The notes beneath the pieces were generated by a model that saw only the letters and a program-made list of their open reading frames with translations, made no database searches and was not told where the DNA came from. From Stutzerimonas kunmingensis (GTDB taxonomy: Bacteria; Pseudomonadota; Gammaproteobacteria; Pseudomonadales; Pseudomonadaceae): a stretch of 64,000 bases of DNA. Shown piece by piece: positions 7,012 through 14,664 of the stretch. The position numbers and the translations under genes were made by a program. The stretch's first letter is position 1. The number at the start of each line of letters is the position of its first letter. Where the stretch lies: the NCBI RefSeq assembly GCF_021432085.1, contig NZ_CP090366.1:4402001-4466000 (forward strand), given 5' to 3'.

Positions 7012-8937
7012 ATGGGTGCCGCCATTACCCTCGCCGGTGCAGACCTGATCGCGCAGAAACAAGTCGCCAAGGAAGGTCTGGACGTGGTGCGCTTCATCTT
7101 TGCCAACGTGCCAGGCCTGAATCACTCCGCTGCGGTGGACCGCGCCGCAGGGTTGCCGCCGGCAGAGCAGATCGTCCACACGGCTGTCATTCCTGCTGAG
7201 AACAAGGGGTACGTAAACCCCAACCAGGTGGTGTACAGCGTTCAGGTCGGTTCCGACGTAGGCGACTGGGACTTCAACTGGATTGGTCTGGAGACCGCGG
7301 AAGGCGTGCTTTTTGCCGTCTCTTACACGCCGCTGCAGCAGAAGCGCCGCAACATCCCGCCGCTACAGCTGGGCAACAACCTAACCCGCAACTTTCTGGT
7401 CGTGTTCGACGGCGCCCAGGCGCTGACTGGCATCACCATCGACGCCAGCACCTGGCAGCATGACTTCACCGTGCGCCTGGCCGGCATCGATGAGCGCGAA
7501 CGCCAGAGCAACCGCGACATCTTCGGCCGAGCGTGCTTCTTCGGCAGCGCACTGCAGCTAGAGAAAGTGGGCTCGGTGTACCAGCTCAAGCCGGGCACCG
7601 CCTACGTGGAAGGGGTGCGGGTGCAGCGTTCTACCGTGCTCCCGGTTGTTCCGCCAGGCTTCCCTACCACCGCTTGGCTCGACGTTGCCCTGCAGCGAGA
7701 GCTGAATGACGTGGTGGCCACCTGGAGCGTGGTTTGGGGCGTCGGAAAGGTCGATTACGTAGACACGGCCGGCGTGCAGCACTACTGCGTCGCCATCGCG
7801 GATCTGCCGAACAGCAACACCGTTGCCGATAGCCGCCCGGTGGAGAACATCGCGGGGCCGCTGGTGGCGCACTTCGCAGCTCGCGTCGGCGACTACGCCG
7901 GCCTGCGCGCCAGAGCGACCACAAAGGGCGACGTGGGTCTGGGCAACCTGCCGAACGCCAAGAGCGACGACGAGAACACCAATGACAGCGAGATTCTGGC
8001 GACCACGAAAGCAGTGAAGCGGGTGCTCGACAGGGTGACGGGGCTTCAGTTGCTCGATGCAACAACTGACCCTGTCACCGTCACCTTACCGGCTGCAACC
8101 GCCGAGCTGGGTATTGTCGAGTTAACGGTACGGCGAGTCGACGCGACTACGAACGCAGCGGTAATTGCGGCCAGTGGTGTAGACAAACTGATGTTAGATA
8201 CGACGTCGAACGCCGCGGGGCAAGCATCCACAGAACTGCTATTTGCGGGCGATTGGATGCGCTTACGCAGCGACGGTGCCGGTCGATGGTGGTGCGTAGG
8301 TCAGGCACAGTTACCAAGCAATGTTGCTACAGGCCAGACCATATTCAGCACACCTGGTGTGCACTCATTTGCGGTACCGCCAGTGCTGCGCGGCGGTCGG
8401 CGAACACCCAGGGTCACTGTCATCGGGGGCGGTGGCGGCGGCGGTGGCGCAAGTTCAAGCCAAAACTACAACGCAGCGGCGGGAGGAGGCGGCGCGGGAG
8501 GGAGCGCAAGAAAACTCGTTCCCCTCGCCGGTATTACATCAGTAACGGTATCGGTTGGCGATGGTGGGGGCGGTGGCACCAGCGGACTCAACACCGGTAC
8601 GGGTGGCGAAACCTCAAGCTTCGGCGCTTATTGCAGCGCAACGGGTGGTACCGCAGGTAATTCGGTTGCTGGTGGCGTTGCTGTGGCAGGAACCGCCGCT
8701 GGTGGTGGAGGTGGCAGTGGTACGGGTGGCGCTATCAATACATCCGGTGGAGGCGGTCAGCCGGGCGTTTGTCAGTATCCAACTGTTGCTGGCAGCACAG
8801 TCGGAGGGGGACACGGTGGCGTTTCGTCTCTCTCAGGCGGCAATGGCTTCGGCAGCGGCGGGAAAGGCGCTGCATCTTCGGCGAATACTGTAGCAGGCCA
8901 GAAAGGGGCACCTGGCGCAGTAATTATTGAGTGGTGA
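7012..8937 (+). CDS. Tail fibre protein with DUF3751 collar domain and polyglycine tip
   Basis: This 641-residue protein opens with a phage tail-collar fibre (DUF3751) domain over about residues 1-160: ITLAGADLIAQKQVAKEGLD, VGDWDFNWIGL and PLQQKRRN. A shaft region follows, including a DVGLGNLPNAKSDD segment typical of fibre repeats. From about residue 470 to the end it is very glycine-rich, with many runs of four to seven glycines between short beta stretches, as in polyglycine-sandwich adhesin tips. The last 850 bases are visibly less GC-rich than the baseplate genes, consistent with exchange of the receptor-binding end. It starts at ATG 7012 with an AGGAG seven bases upstream. Confidence 0.88.
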   Translation: MGAAITLAGADLIAQKQVAKEGLDVVRFIFANVPGLNHSAAVDRAAGLPPAEQIVHTAVIPAENKGYVNPNQVVYSVQVGSDVGDWDFNWIGLETAEGVLFAVSYTPLQQKRRNIPPLQLGNNLTRNFLVVFDGAQALTGITIDASTWQHDFTVRLAGIDERERQSNRDIFGRACFFGSALQLEKVGSVYQLKPGTAYVEGVRVQRSTVLPVVPPGFPTTAWLDVALQRELNDVVATWSVVWGVGKVDYVDTAGVQHYCVAIADLPNSNTVADSRPVENIAGPLVAHFAARVGDYAGLRARATTKGDVGLGNLPNAKSDDENTNDSEILATTKAVKRVLDRVTGLQLLDATTDPVTVTLPAATAELGIVELTVRRVDATTNAAVIAASGVDKLMLDTTSNAAGQASTELLFAGDWMRLRSDGAGRWWCVGQAQLPSNVATGQTIFSTPGVHSFAVPPVLRGGRRTPRVTVIGGGGGGGGASSSQNYNAAAGGGGAGGSARKLVPLAGITSVTVSVGDGGGGGTSGLNTGTGGETSSFGAYCSATGGTAGNSVAGGVAVAGTAAGGGGGSGTGGAINTSGGGGQPGVCQYPTVAGSTVGGGHGGVSSLSGGNGFGSGGKGAASSANTVAGQKGAPGAVIIEW

Positions 8938-8942
8938 TTACG

Positions 8943-9470
8943 ATGTGGGCACGTGTTGAAAACGACACCGTAGCGGAACTTACAACCACAGATCCGGACG
9001 GGCGATTCCACCCGTCACTTTGTTGGGTACCCTGCAGCGATAATGTCGAACTGGGCTGGCTTTACAGTGAAAAAACCTTCTTCCCGCTCCGTCGTTCGAT
9101 CGCCCTTGACCATGCGTTTAGAACGTCCAGTATCAACCGCGCCTGCGAAGCTTCCATTACCGCAGGCTTCACGTCGGACGCCCTAGGCGCTCCGTACTTC
9201 TACACCAGCCAACTGGACGATCAGCTGAACCTGACCGGGGCCATCCTGCGCGGCCTAGACATGCCCTACGCCTGCCGCGACGTCCAGGGCGCGAAGGAAT
9301 TCCGCCTGCACACGGCTGAGCAACTACGCCAGGTCGGCGACGACTTCACCCTGTACAAGCTGCAGCTGCTGCAGCACGCCAACACGCTGAAACAGCAGCT
9401 GGACGCCGCGCTCGATGCTGGCGACCTCGCCGCGCTCGAGGCGATCAGCTGGGAGGCGCCGCAGCCGTGA
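8943..9470 (+). CDS. DUF4376 phage protein, tail-fibre-associated
   Basis: This 175-residue protein lies directly after the fibre gene. The C-terminal half fits DUF4376: RACEASITAGFTSDALGAPYFYTSQLDDQLNL, then EFRLHTAEQLRQVGDDFTLYKLQLLQHANTLKQQL. The N-terminus (MWARVENDTVAELTTTDPDG) is like the variable heads of fibre-linked proteins in pseudomonad phages. The role is often described as tail-fibre assembly, but it has not been shown for most members. The start at ATG 8943 is preferred; GTG codons at 8931 and 8934 overlap the fibre stop and are alternatives. Confidence 0.75.
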   Translation: MWARVENDTVAELTTTDPDGRFHPSLCWVPCSDNVELGWLYSEKTFFPLRRSIALDHAFRTSSINRACEASITAGFTSDALGAPYFYTSQLDDQLNLTGAILRGLDMPYACRDVQGAKEFRLHTAEQLRQVGDDFTLYKLQLLQHANTLKQQLDAALDAGDLAALEAISWEAPQP

Positions 9471-10390
9471 CCTGGGCCCCGGTGACCATGCGCTGGCCCG
9501 AGCAGGCCACGCAGTGGATGGCAGCGCTCGACGACGCCAAGACGCTCGCCGGTGGCGAGCTGGCCAGCACGGCGCAGCGCCTCGCCGGGCTCGATGGGCT
9601 GGCAACGACCAACCCGGGACCGGTCGGCGGTGCCGCCGTCGGTGCGATCGCCACCGGGCGCGCGGCGCTGGGCAGCCAGCTGGGCGAGGCGCCTGCGTGC
9701 CTGGCGGTGACGCCGTTCCAGAGCGGCATCGGCCAGGGGCGCGGCAACCAGCGCTTCCTGTCGGCGCCGAACCTGCTGCAGCAGCTCGCCGGCAAGCTGG
9801 CGGACCCATCCGACCAGGGCAAGCCCAGCGGGCCGCAGTACGCCCTTTCCTTGCTGTTCCTTTCCACCCGGTTCGACCAGCTGGCCGACACCCTGGCGCG
9901 CTTCAATGCCCTCCTGCCTGTACCGGACCTGGTGCGCACCGAGCGCCGCGCCCGACACCTGTCGCGCCTCGAGGCCGAAAAGTGGGAAATGCCCAGCGCC
10001 GACCCGCTGCCCCGCTGGGGCGCGCTGCCGCTGGAGCGCTGCACGGTGACCAAGGCGGCCAAGCAGTCGATCGGCGGCCAGCTGGCGATGCTGGAGAGTT
10101 ACGCCGCCGACAGTTCGCCGATGGCGGACCTCGCCGCGCTGGCCGGCCGCAAGGCCAGCCAACAGCAGGGCCGCGACCAGCAGCTAGCGGACCTGAAGGC
10201 ACTGCTGGCGAACGGCAGCGCCGACACCAGCATGCGCGCCCGGCTGATCGGCCCTGGTGATGCCAGCGAGCTGCGCCGGCAGCTGCTCGAGGGCGATGCG
10301 CCCGGGCATGAATGGGTATTGAGCGCGGGCCTGCTGCTGGTGGGCTCGCTGGACGGGCTGAGCTTTGTGCGGGAGCTGGTGGGCCTATGA
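9467..10390 (+). CDS. Conserved phage structural-region protein of unknown function
   Basis: This 307-residue protein overlaps both neighbours by four bases (ATGA). The N-terminal half is rich in small residues and low in charge (GGAAVGAIATGRAALGSQ); the middle has LLFLSTRFDQLADTLARFNA, and the end is hydrophobic (EWVLSAGLLLVGSLDGLSFV). I do not recognise a named family. The position between fibre genes and the baseplate complex gene suggests a tail or baseplate component, since the whole run is translationally coupled. A role in DNA circularisation or hub assembly cannot be excluded. Confidence 0.6.
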   Translation: MTWAPVTMRWPEQATQWMAALDDAKTLAGGELASTAQRLAGLDGLATTNPGPVGGAAVGAIATGRAALGSQLGEAPACLAVTPFQSGIGQGRGNQRFLSAPNLLQQLAGKLADPSDQGKPSGPQYALSLLFLSTRFDQLADTLARFNALLPVPDLVRTERRARHLSRLEAEKWEMPSADPLPRWGALPLERCTVTKAAKQSIGGQLAMLESYAADSSPMADLAALAGRKASQQQGRDQQLADLKALLANGSADTSMRARLIGPGDASELRRQLLEGDAPGHEWVLSAGLLLVGSLDGLSFVRELVGL

Positions 10391-10938
10391 CGCTACTGCT
10401 CGACGGTGAAAAGGTGCAGGGCAAAGGCCTGAAGATCACGGCCAACCTGTGCATCGAAAGCGACGACATGTCCGGGCAGACGAGCAACAGCGCGTCGGCG
10501 CACAAGGGCTTCAAGCCGAAGACGCTCACCGTCTCGCTGCTGATCCGCTTCGCCGATCGGGAGCAGCTGCGCGACCTGATGCGCCTGGCAGAGGCCACCG
10601 AGGGTGGCGGCCAGCTGAAGACGTACCGCATCGTCAACGACACCGCCACGGCCTTCGGCGTGCGCCAGGTGCAGTTCTCCGATGGAGTGAGCGCGCGTGA
10701 GGACGACACGCTGGCGGCGTGGCGCGTGCAGTTCACCCTGGCAGAAAAGCTCTCCAACCCCGAGCGGGTAGAGAAGCGCCGCCAGCCCAGCACCGTCACC
10801 AGCCAGTCCGCGCCCGGGCAGGCGGTCAGCTCGACCGCCACCGCCGCCGGCGATGGAGCAGCTGCACCAGGACAGGAACTCACCGGCTTCGAAGCGACGC
10901 TGAAGAAGCTGGACAACTACCTGGGCGGTTCCTCATGA
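10387..10938 (+). CDS. Baseplate complex protein
   Basis: This 183-residue protein starts at ATG 10387, overlapping the previous stop; the frame stays open upstream to 10312 but lacks a better start. Characteristic blocks are LLDGEKVQGKGLKITANLCI, ESDDMSGQTSNS, HKGFKPKTLTVSLLIRF, and FGVRQVQFSDGVSAREDDTL. This matches small beta-rich baseplate complex proteins found before the hub gene in related phages. The C-terminal 50 residues are a low-complexity Ser/Ala/Thr linker followed by a short helix ending NYLGGSS. Confidence 0.72.
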   Translation: MTLLLDGEKVQGKGLKITANLCIESDDMSGQTSNSASAHKGFKPKTLTVSLLIRFADREQLRDLMRLAEATEGGGQLKTYRIVNDTATAFGVRQVQFSDGVSAREDDTLAAWRVQFTLAEKLSNPERVEKRRQPSTVTSQSAPGQAVSSTATAAGDGAAAPGQELTGFEATLKKLDNYLGGSS

Positions 10939-11645
10939 GCATGAAACTGCACAAGGTGCTGACCATCGGCGGCACCGCTTTCCCGCTGGTCAAGGACGAG
11001 GTGCGACTGGAGCTGAAAAGCCCTGGCCGCGCCTCGTTCACCATTCAGGCCGATGCCCCGGTGAAGGGGCTGGTGACGCTGGACATCGGTTACAACGAGG
11101 CAACGCTGCAGCGCCACTTCATCGGCTACGTGGAGCGCTGCACCGCGGCCAACAGTGTTCAGCAGGTGCTGATGTGTCGAGAGCTGGCGGCGATCCTGGC
11201 GAACCCCATGCCGATGAACCTTCGCCATGTCGACATGACGATGGTGCTTGCTGCCATCAGCGAGAAAACGGGGCTGCGCTTCCGCGTGCCCGAGCGGCCC
11301 TATGCAAAGGTGAAGGCGCCCTTCTTCTACAGCCTGGCCGCCGGGTACCAGGCGATGGACAGTCTGGCACGCGTGTTCAACATCCCCGACTTCATCTGGC
11401 AGCAGCAGGGCGACGGCGAGCTGTTCGCCGGCAGCTGGGCGGATAGCTTCTTCGGTGCTCGAGCACCGCTGCAATTGCCGGTCGAGCTGTTCGACGGATA
11501 CCAGGGCAACCAGAGCGCCATGATCGCGGCCCTGCCCGGCCTGCGGCCTGGTGCATCGATCAACCAGGGCGAGCGCATCACCAGCGTGACGCTCGCCGAC
11601 AGCAAGATGGCCATCCGATGGACGACGCAATCCGCCGCAGCGTAG
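10935..11645 (+). CDS. Baseplate hub-like protein (gpD/gp44 type)
   Basis: This 236-residue protein starts at ATG 10935, overlapping the previous stop. It has the beta-rich two-domain look of tail hub proteins: an early RLELKSPGRASFTIQADAP segment, GYVERCTAANSVQQVLMCRE, then a helix-rich middle (YQAMDSLARVFNIPDFIWQQ) and a C-terminal beta domain. Size and position before the spike gene fit a late-control gene D or Mu gp44 homologue, though it is shorter than P2 gpD. The last 28 bases overlap the spike gene. Confidence 0.72.
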   Translation: MSMKLHKVLTIGGTAFPLVKDEVRLELKSPGRASFTIQADAPVKGLVTLDIGYNEATLQRHFIGYVERCTAANSVQQVLMCRELAAILANPMPMNLRHVDMTMVLAAISEKTGLRFRVPERPYAKVKAPFFYSLAAGYQAMDSLARVFNIPDFIWQQQGDGELFAGSWADSFFGARAPLQLPVELFDGYQGNQSAMIAALPGLRPGASINQGERITSVTLADSKMAIRWTTQSAAA

Positions 11646-12577
11646 AGCGGCAATTCCCCGAGCTGACCGGCGGCTACCACCTGCCCCGCTTCGGCCGCGT
11701 GGTGGCGGTACCGGATGCGCCGGCGGCGCCCGGCCTGTGCGACGACTTCCGACCGCGCTTCGCCGTGGACGTGGAGGTGCTGCTGCCGGACGGCGAGCCC
11801 GATCCGGATCTGCCGATTCTTTCCAGCGTGCCGCTGCCGGCGCCGAATGGCGGGCAGGAGGCGGGCTTCTTCGGCTTCGCAGAGGAAGGCACGGTGGTGG
11901 TGGTGTGCTTCGCCTATGGCCTGCCCCACAAGCCATTCATTCAGACCGTGCTGCCGCACGGGCTGAGCCTGCCGCGCGTGCCGAAAGGCGACCAGGTGTG
12001 GCAGCACAGCGAGGCCTGCCAGCAGCGCGTGGACGCCGACGGCAACTGGCTGCGCCAGACGGACGGGAAGATCGAGGACAAGGCGGTGGAGCGCCAGGTG
12101 GAAGCCCTGGACAACACCGAGCGCTACCAGAACCACACGGTGGGGGTGGACGACCATTCCACCGAATCGGTGGGCGGCATCAAGAAAGTCGAGGCGCTGG
12201 GCGCGCTCAAGCTGCTATCCGGCGGCTCCGCCAGCCTCGCCGCGGTGGACGACCTGCACCAGGCCACCGGCCGCGACCTCAACCTGGTGGTGGGCCAGAA
12301 GCACAACGCCACGATCGGCGGCGATATGCAGGAGCGCATCCAGGGCATCCGCCGCAGCATCGCGCCGAAGACGTGGCTGGGCTCTGCCAACGTGAACCTG
12401 CTCCAGGTGGTGTGCGATCTGCTCGATCTGGTGGAAGCGATGAACACGCAGCTGGCTGGGCACACTCACCAGCCGGGGCCGACGCCGAGCCCGGGTGATG
12501 CGAGTGGGTTTACGGCGAAGGCACAACAAGCCGCTCATCTGTCCGGGGCGTTGAAAACGGTGACGGCTGCCCCATAA
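11618..12577 (+). CDS. Baseplate spike protein (gpV/gp45-type)
   Basis: This 319-residue protein fits a baseplate assembly protein V or gp45-like spike. Residues about 20-125 look like an OB-fold domain (GRVVAVPDAPAAPG, VDVEVLLPDG, EGTVVVVCFAYGLPHKPFIQ). A repetitive beta-helix-like middle (DADGNWLRQTDGKIEDKAVE, HTVGVDDHSTESVGGIKKVE) follows. The C-terminus has the GHTHQPGPTPSPGDASGF type tip seen in spike proteins, with an HxH pattern. It would pierce the outer membrane during tail contraction. It is the last gene of the coupled tail run. Confidence 0.82.
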   Translation: MDDAIRRSVERQFPELTGGYHLPRFGRVVAVPDAPAAPGLCDDFRPRFAVDVEVLLPDGEPDPDLPILSSVPLPAPNGGQEAGFFGFAEEGTVVVVCFAYGLPHKPFIQTVLPHGLSLPRVPKGDQVWQHSEACQQRVDADGNWLRQTDGKIEDKAVERQVEALDNTERYQNHTVGVDDHSTESVGGIKKVEALGALKLLSGGSASLAAVDDLHQATGRDLNLVVGQKHNATIGGDMQERIQGIRRSIAPKTWLGSANVNLLQVVCDLLDLVEAMNTQLAGHTHQPGPTPSPGDASGFTAKAQQAAHLSGALKTVTAAP

Positions 12578-12581
12578 ATGC

Positions 12582-12692
12582 CATATATACTGTATATATT
12601 CCCATGAGCAGATGAAATGAGTATCATCGCGCGCCCCAAAATGGGATATCGTCTCGATACGATCATGGCAACTGGGGAAGGAGGTTAGGCAC
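12582..12692 (+). promoter_or_regulatory. AT-rich promoter region of the Panacea gene with a LexA-like half site
   Basis: Directly after the tail operon the composition turns AT-rich. ATATATA (12583-12589) and TATATAT (12593-12599) form an inverted repeat around CTG. CTGTATAT at 12590-12597 matches the left half of an SOS box, but the right half reads CCAT where CAG is expected, so LexA binding is doubtful. TATACT at 12586-12591 could be a -10 box. A very strong ribosome-binding site, GGAAGGAGGTT, precedes the ATG at 12693. Confidence 0.4.
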
Positions 12693-13187
12693 ATGGCTTC
12701 GTCCGAAGCTGTAGCAAACTACTTTATTCAGAAGTCCTTCAACGAAGGGGTTTCTCTGACCCCTATGAAGCTGATCAAGCTCGTTTACATCGCGCACGGC
12801 TGGCATCGGGGCTATTTCCACAAGAACCTCATCGATGACGGCGTACAAGCGTGGCGATATGGGCCAGTGATCCCGGAGCTGTATCGAAACATCCGACGCT
12901 ACGGCCGAAACAACGTGACAGGTTTTATCGATGGCTATGGGATTATCGGTGACCAGGCCAACCCTGCGCCTGACGAGAACTCTTTGGCGTTGCTCGAGCA
13001 CGTTTGGAAAACCTATTCTCGTTACGACGGCCTTCAGCTCTCCGCGATGACCCACCAGCGCAACACGCCATGGGACATTACCTGGAGAGATTGCGACGGG
13101 AATAGCTATGCACAGCCGATTATTTCCAACGAACTGATCGAGCGGCACTACCGCGAAAAAATTCAGGCCTCCAAGCAGAATGCCTGA
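12693..13187 (+). CDS. Panacea (DUF4065) domain protein, putative PanA-type antitoxin
   Basis: This 164-residue protein has the Panacea/SocA-like signature: VSLTPMKLIKLVYIAHGWHR at about residues 18-37, then DDGVQAWRYGPVIPELYRNI, and a C-terminal QPIISNELIERHYREK helix. The family neutralises many unrelated toxins and often sits in prophages beside a small toxin gene. The next gene overlaps it by eight bases and encodes a small membrane protein, so the pair looks like a PanAT unit. The base composition is lower in GC than the tail genes, in line with cargo acquired separately. Confidence 0.85.
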   Translation: MASSEAVANYFIQKSFNEGVSLTPMKLIKLVYIAHGWHRGYFHKNLIDDGVQAWRYGPVIPELYRNIRRYGRNNVTGFIDGYGIIGDQANPAPDENSLALLEHVWKTYSRYDGLQLSAMTHQRNTPWDITWRDCDGNSYAQPIISNELIERHYREKIQASKQNA

Positions 13188-13521
13188 AGACTTTTCCGCC
13201 ATCGGGGCAAACCCGCCACCAGTGGTTCCTGACAGTCAGGCTACGAAAGAGCAGGAAATGCTCGAGGGCGCTACCCCTAAGCATGTGCGGCGGGAAGTTC
13301 ATCGCATCGTTATCTACGCGTTGCGTGTCGGAGCGGTGCTCTTGGGTATTCTGCTAACGATTCGCTTCTGGCATCTAGCTGGACCGAGTATGTGCCGATG
13401 GTTGTCTGATACAGATATCCAGTCGATTGACAAAATGCTGTTCAGCAGCGCGTTCGGTGGGGCTGTGATTAGCTATATCCAGAGCATCCTAGCTGGACCG
13501 AAAGAAGAGCCACGAAACTGA
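13180..13521 (+). CDS. Small membrane protein, putative PanT-type toxin
   Basis: This 113-residue protein starts at ATG 13180 inside the Panacea gene. Residues about 1-35 are soluble; VIYALRVGAVLLGILLTIRF at about 43-62 is a clear transmembrane helix, and FGGAVISYIQSILAG near 90-105 is a second candidate. There is no signal peptide and no known catalytic motif. Membrane-acting toxins are one known class of partner for Panacea antitoxins, so depolarisation or abortive infection is a reasonable hypothesis; nothing in the sequence proves it. Confidence 0.7.
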   Translation: MPEDFSAIGANPPPVVPDSQATKEQEMLEGATPKHVRREVHRIVIYALRVGAVLLGILLTIRFWHLAGPSMCRWLSDTDIQSIDKMLFSSAFGGAVISYIQSILAGPKEEPRN

Positions 13522-13529
13522 TGGAATGA

Positions 13530-13556
13530 GGGCGCCGAAAGGCGCCCTTTGTCTTT
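13530..13556. terminator. Rho-independent terminator between convergent genes
   Basis: GGGCGCC (13530-13536) and GGCGCCC (13541-13547) form a perfect 7-bp stem with a GAAA tetraloop, followed on the + strand by TTTGTCTTT. It lies nine bases after the membrane-protein stop and six bases beyond the stop of the - strand gene at 13562, so it ends the Panacea unit. Confidence 0.88.
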
Positions 13557-13561
13557 CTGGC

Positions 13562-13783
13562 CTAGACGACTTCCCACGTTACGTCTGTCACCCCTACTGC
13601 AGCGATCTGCTTTCGTAGCGTTGCCAGATCGGCTGTCCAGTCAGCGTTCACCGCATCTCCCCTGCTCTCCATGCTCTGCAGTATCCACAGCAACGCAACC
13701 GCCTCTGATACCACTGGCGGCGCCTCCACTAGGATCTGCTGCTGCAGCTCCTGCTCAGGCTCCCGATAGCTCACCTTCAGCAT
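13562..13783 (-). CDS. 73-residue prophage protein of unknown function
   Basis: The gene reads towards the Panacea unit. It starts at ATG 13783 with a good GGAGGGGGA ribosome-binding site about nine bases upstream, which makes it likely to be real. The protein is acidic and helical (EPEQELQQQILVEAPPVVSE, then MESRGDAVNADWTADLATLR) and ends VTDVTWEVV. No family, membrane segment or cysteine motif is seen. Genes at this end of a prophage are often regulatory or conversion genes. Confidence 0.6.
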   Translation of the reverse strand: MLKVSYREPEQELQQQILVEAPPVVSEAVALLWILQSMESRGDAVNADWTADLATLRKQIAAVGVTDVTWEVV

Positions 13784-13957
13784 CGCTCTCTCCCCCTCCG
13801 TCTATGCGCATTATTGGCACCCGGCAAATTACAGGCCGCGAACGCCATCTAGCCCTGCGGATCATCGTGTTGCGGTATTCGGAAACCCCGAAGAAATCCC
13901 GCCCATCCGCCCCGGTAGCATCGCCTCTGAATCATCCCAGCGCTATCGGAGGTAGCC

Positions 13958-14095
13958 ATGACTCAGCAGAACGAGACGAAACACAAACCCGCCGAGGTTG
14001 AATATGAACTGGTCGTCCAGCCAATCTGCGTGCCCTTGCCGGGTGGCGGGAGCTACTGGCAGCGACGTGAGTACTGGGTTCAACGAAGGCGATAA
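13958..14095 (+). CDS. 45-residue small protein near the prophage end
   Basis: The ORF starts at ATG 13958 with GGAGGT eight bases upstream and ends at TAA 14093-14095. It encodes MTQQNETKHKPAEVEYELVV, then QPICVPLPGGGSYW and a very basic Arg/Trp-rich tail (QRREYWVQRRR). The ribosome-binding site, clean length and unusual composition support it as a real small gene. I do not recognise the family. Confidence 0.5.
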   Translation: MTQQNETKHKPAEVEYELVVQPICVPLPGGGSYWQRREYWVQRRR

Positions 14096-14466
14096 CCGAA
14101 GGCGCACCCGGGCGGGAGCGGAACCGCAACCGCCTGGTATCACCGCGTCCGAAAAATCCCCCCGCCCCGAAAACCCAGCGCCAAAACGCACTTATCCCCC
14201 TCCCGCCGACGGGCTTTGCGTGTGTTTTTTATGCAACCGGAGTGAGTGGTGAAAGGACAGGCTCAGCCCAGCAGGTGCGCGGGGTTCAGCGGGTGAGAGG
14301 CAATTGCACGTTGTGAAAGGTTTTGTTGTGGCGTGAAATGAGGCGGCATGTCGAGCGTCCACATAACGTCCACACCCGATAGCAAAATGGCCAACGCATA
14401 TTGTCATATATATCTGAAAACAAAGGGATCAGCGCCTTTTCCGCGTCGCACCTGGAGCGCAGCGCG
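14096..14466. other. Prophage right end without a recognisable gene
   Basis: About 370 bases between the 45-aa ORF and attR. Several ORFs of 60-130 codons cross it on both strands, but none has a ribosome-binding site plus a plausible protein composition, and some run across the att site. AT-rich patches (TTTTTTATGC near 14227 and TCATATATATCTG near 14404) could be promoter or integration-factor binding sequence. I see no clear repeat array. Confidence 0.4.
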
Positions 14467-14513
14467 GACTTGTAATCAGTAGGTCCCGGGTTCGACTCCT
14501 GGTGCCGGCACCA
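14467..14513 (+). other. attR: 3' part of tRNA-Thr(TGT)
   Basis: The 47 bases run from the anticodon loop (CTTGTAA, anticodon TGT) through the variable and T-loop (GGTTCGACTCC) to a 3' acceptor strand ending GGTGCCGGCACCA. Upstream bases cannot pair as a 5' acceptor strand or supply a proper D-arm, so this is not a whole tRNA. It is the standard outcome of integration into a tRNA 3' end, where the other junction keeps a full tRNA. The host copy should be left of the window. Confidence 0.88.
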
Positions 14514-14520
14514 CGATTGA

Positions 14521-14552
14521 AGGCTCGCAGAAATGCGGGCCTTTTTCGTTTT
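14521..14552 (+). terminator. Terminator of the original tRNA-Thr transcript
   Basis: AGGCTCGC (14521-14528) and GCGGGCCT (14535-14542) form an 8-bp stem with one G-T pair, followed by TTTTTCGTTTT. It lies eight bases after the tRNA 3' end, as expected for a native tRNA terminator, and confirms that sequence right of 14513 is host chromosome. Confidence 0.8.
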
Positions 14553-14664
14553 AGGCTGAGCTCGCAATACTCCGGCGACCAATTCAGCCGAGCAGCTTGT
14601 GAGGAGATGCCGCAGATGCACGTAGCGGCGCGCATCTCGTGGCATCGGCCGAGCTCGGTGGCGG

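Larger units (their letters stand above)
1..14513 (+). mobile_element. Right arm of a contractile-tailed prophage, ending at attR in tRNA-Thr
   Basis: The stretch carries a nearly unbroken run of + strand tail, baseplate, lysis and fibre genes, many overlapping by 4 bases (ATGA). It ends in a 47-bp 3' fragment of a tRNA-Thr gene at 14467-14513 that is followed by a tRNA-type terminator. Gene families (DUF2597, DUF2590, gpJ, gpI, gpV-like spike, gpD-like hub) point to a myovirus with a P2/Mu-type baseplate. No capsid, terminase, integrase or repressor gene is visible, so the left part lies outside the window. No frameshift or stop disrupts any structural gene here, so this arm looks intact. 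Confidence 0.9.

Noticed and set aside
8420..8930. Tandem DNA repeats in the glycine-rich fibre tip
   Set aside because: The repetition is at the amino-acid level (glycine runs); the DNA shows no regular period.
14440..14513. A complete tRNA-Thr gene
   Set aside because: Bases before 14467 cannot pair with the acceptor strand and do not give a D-arm, so only the 3' part is present.
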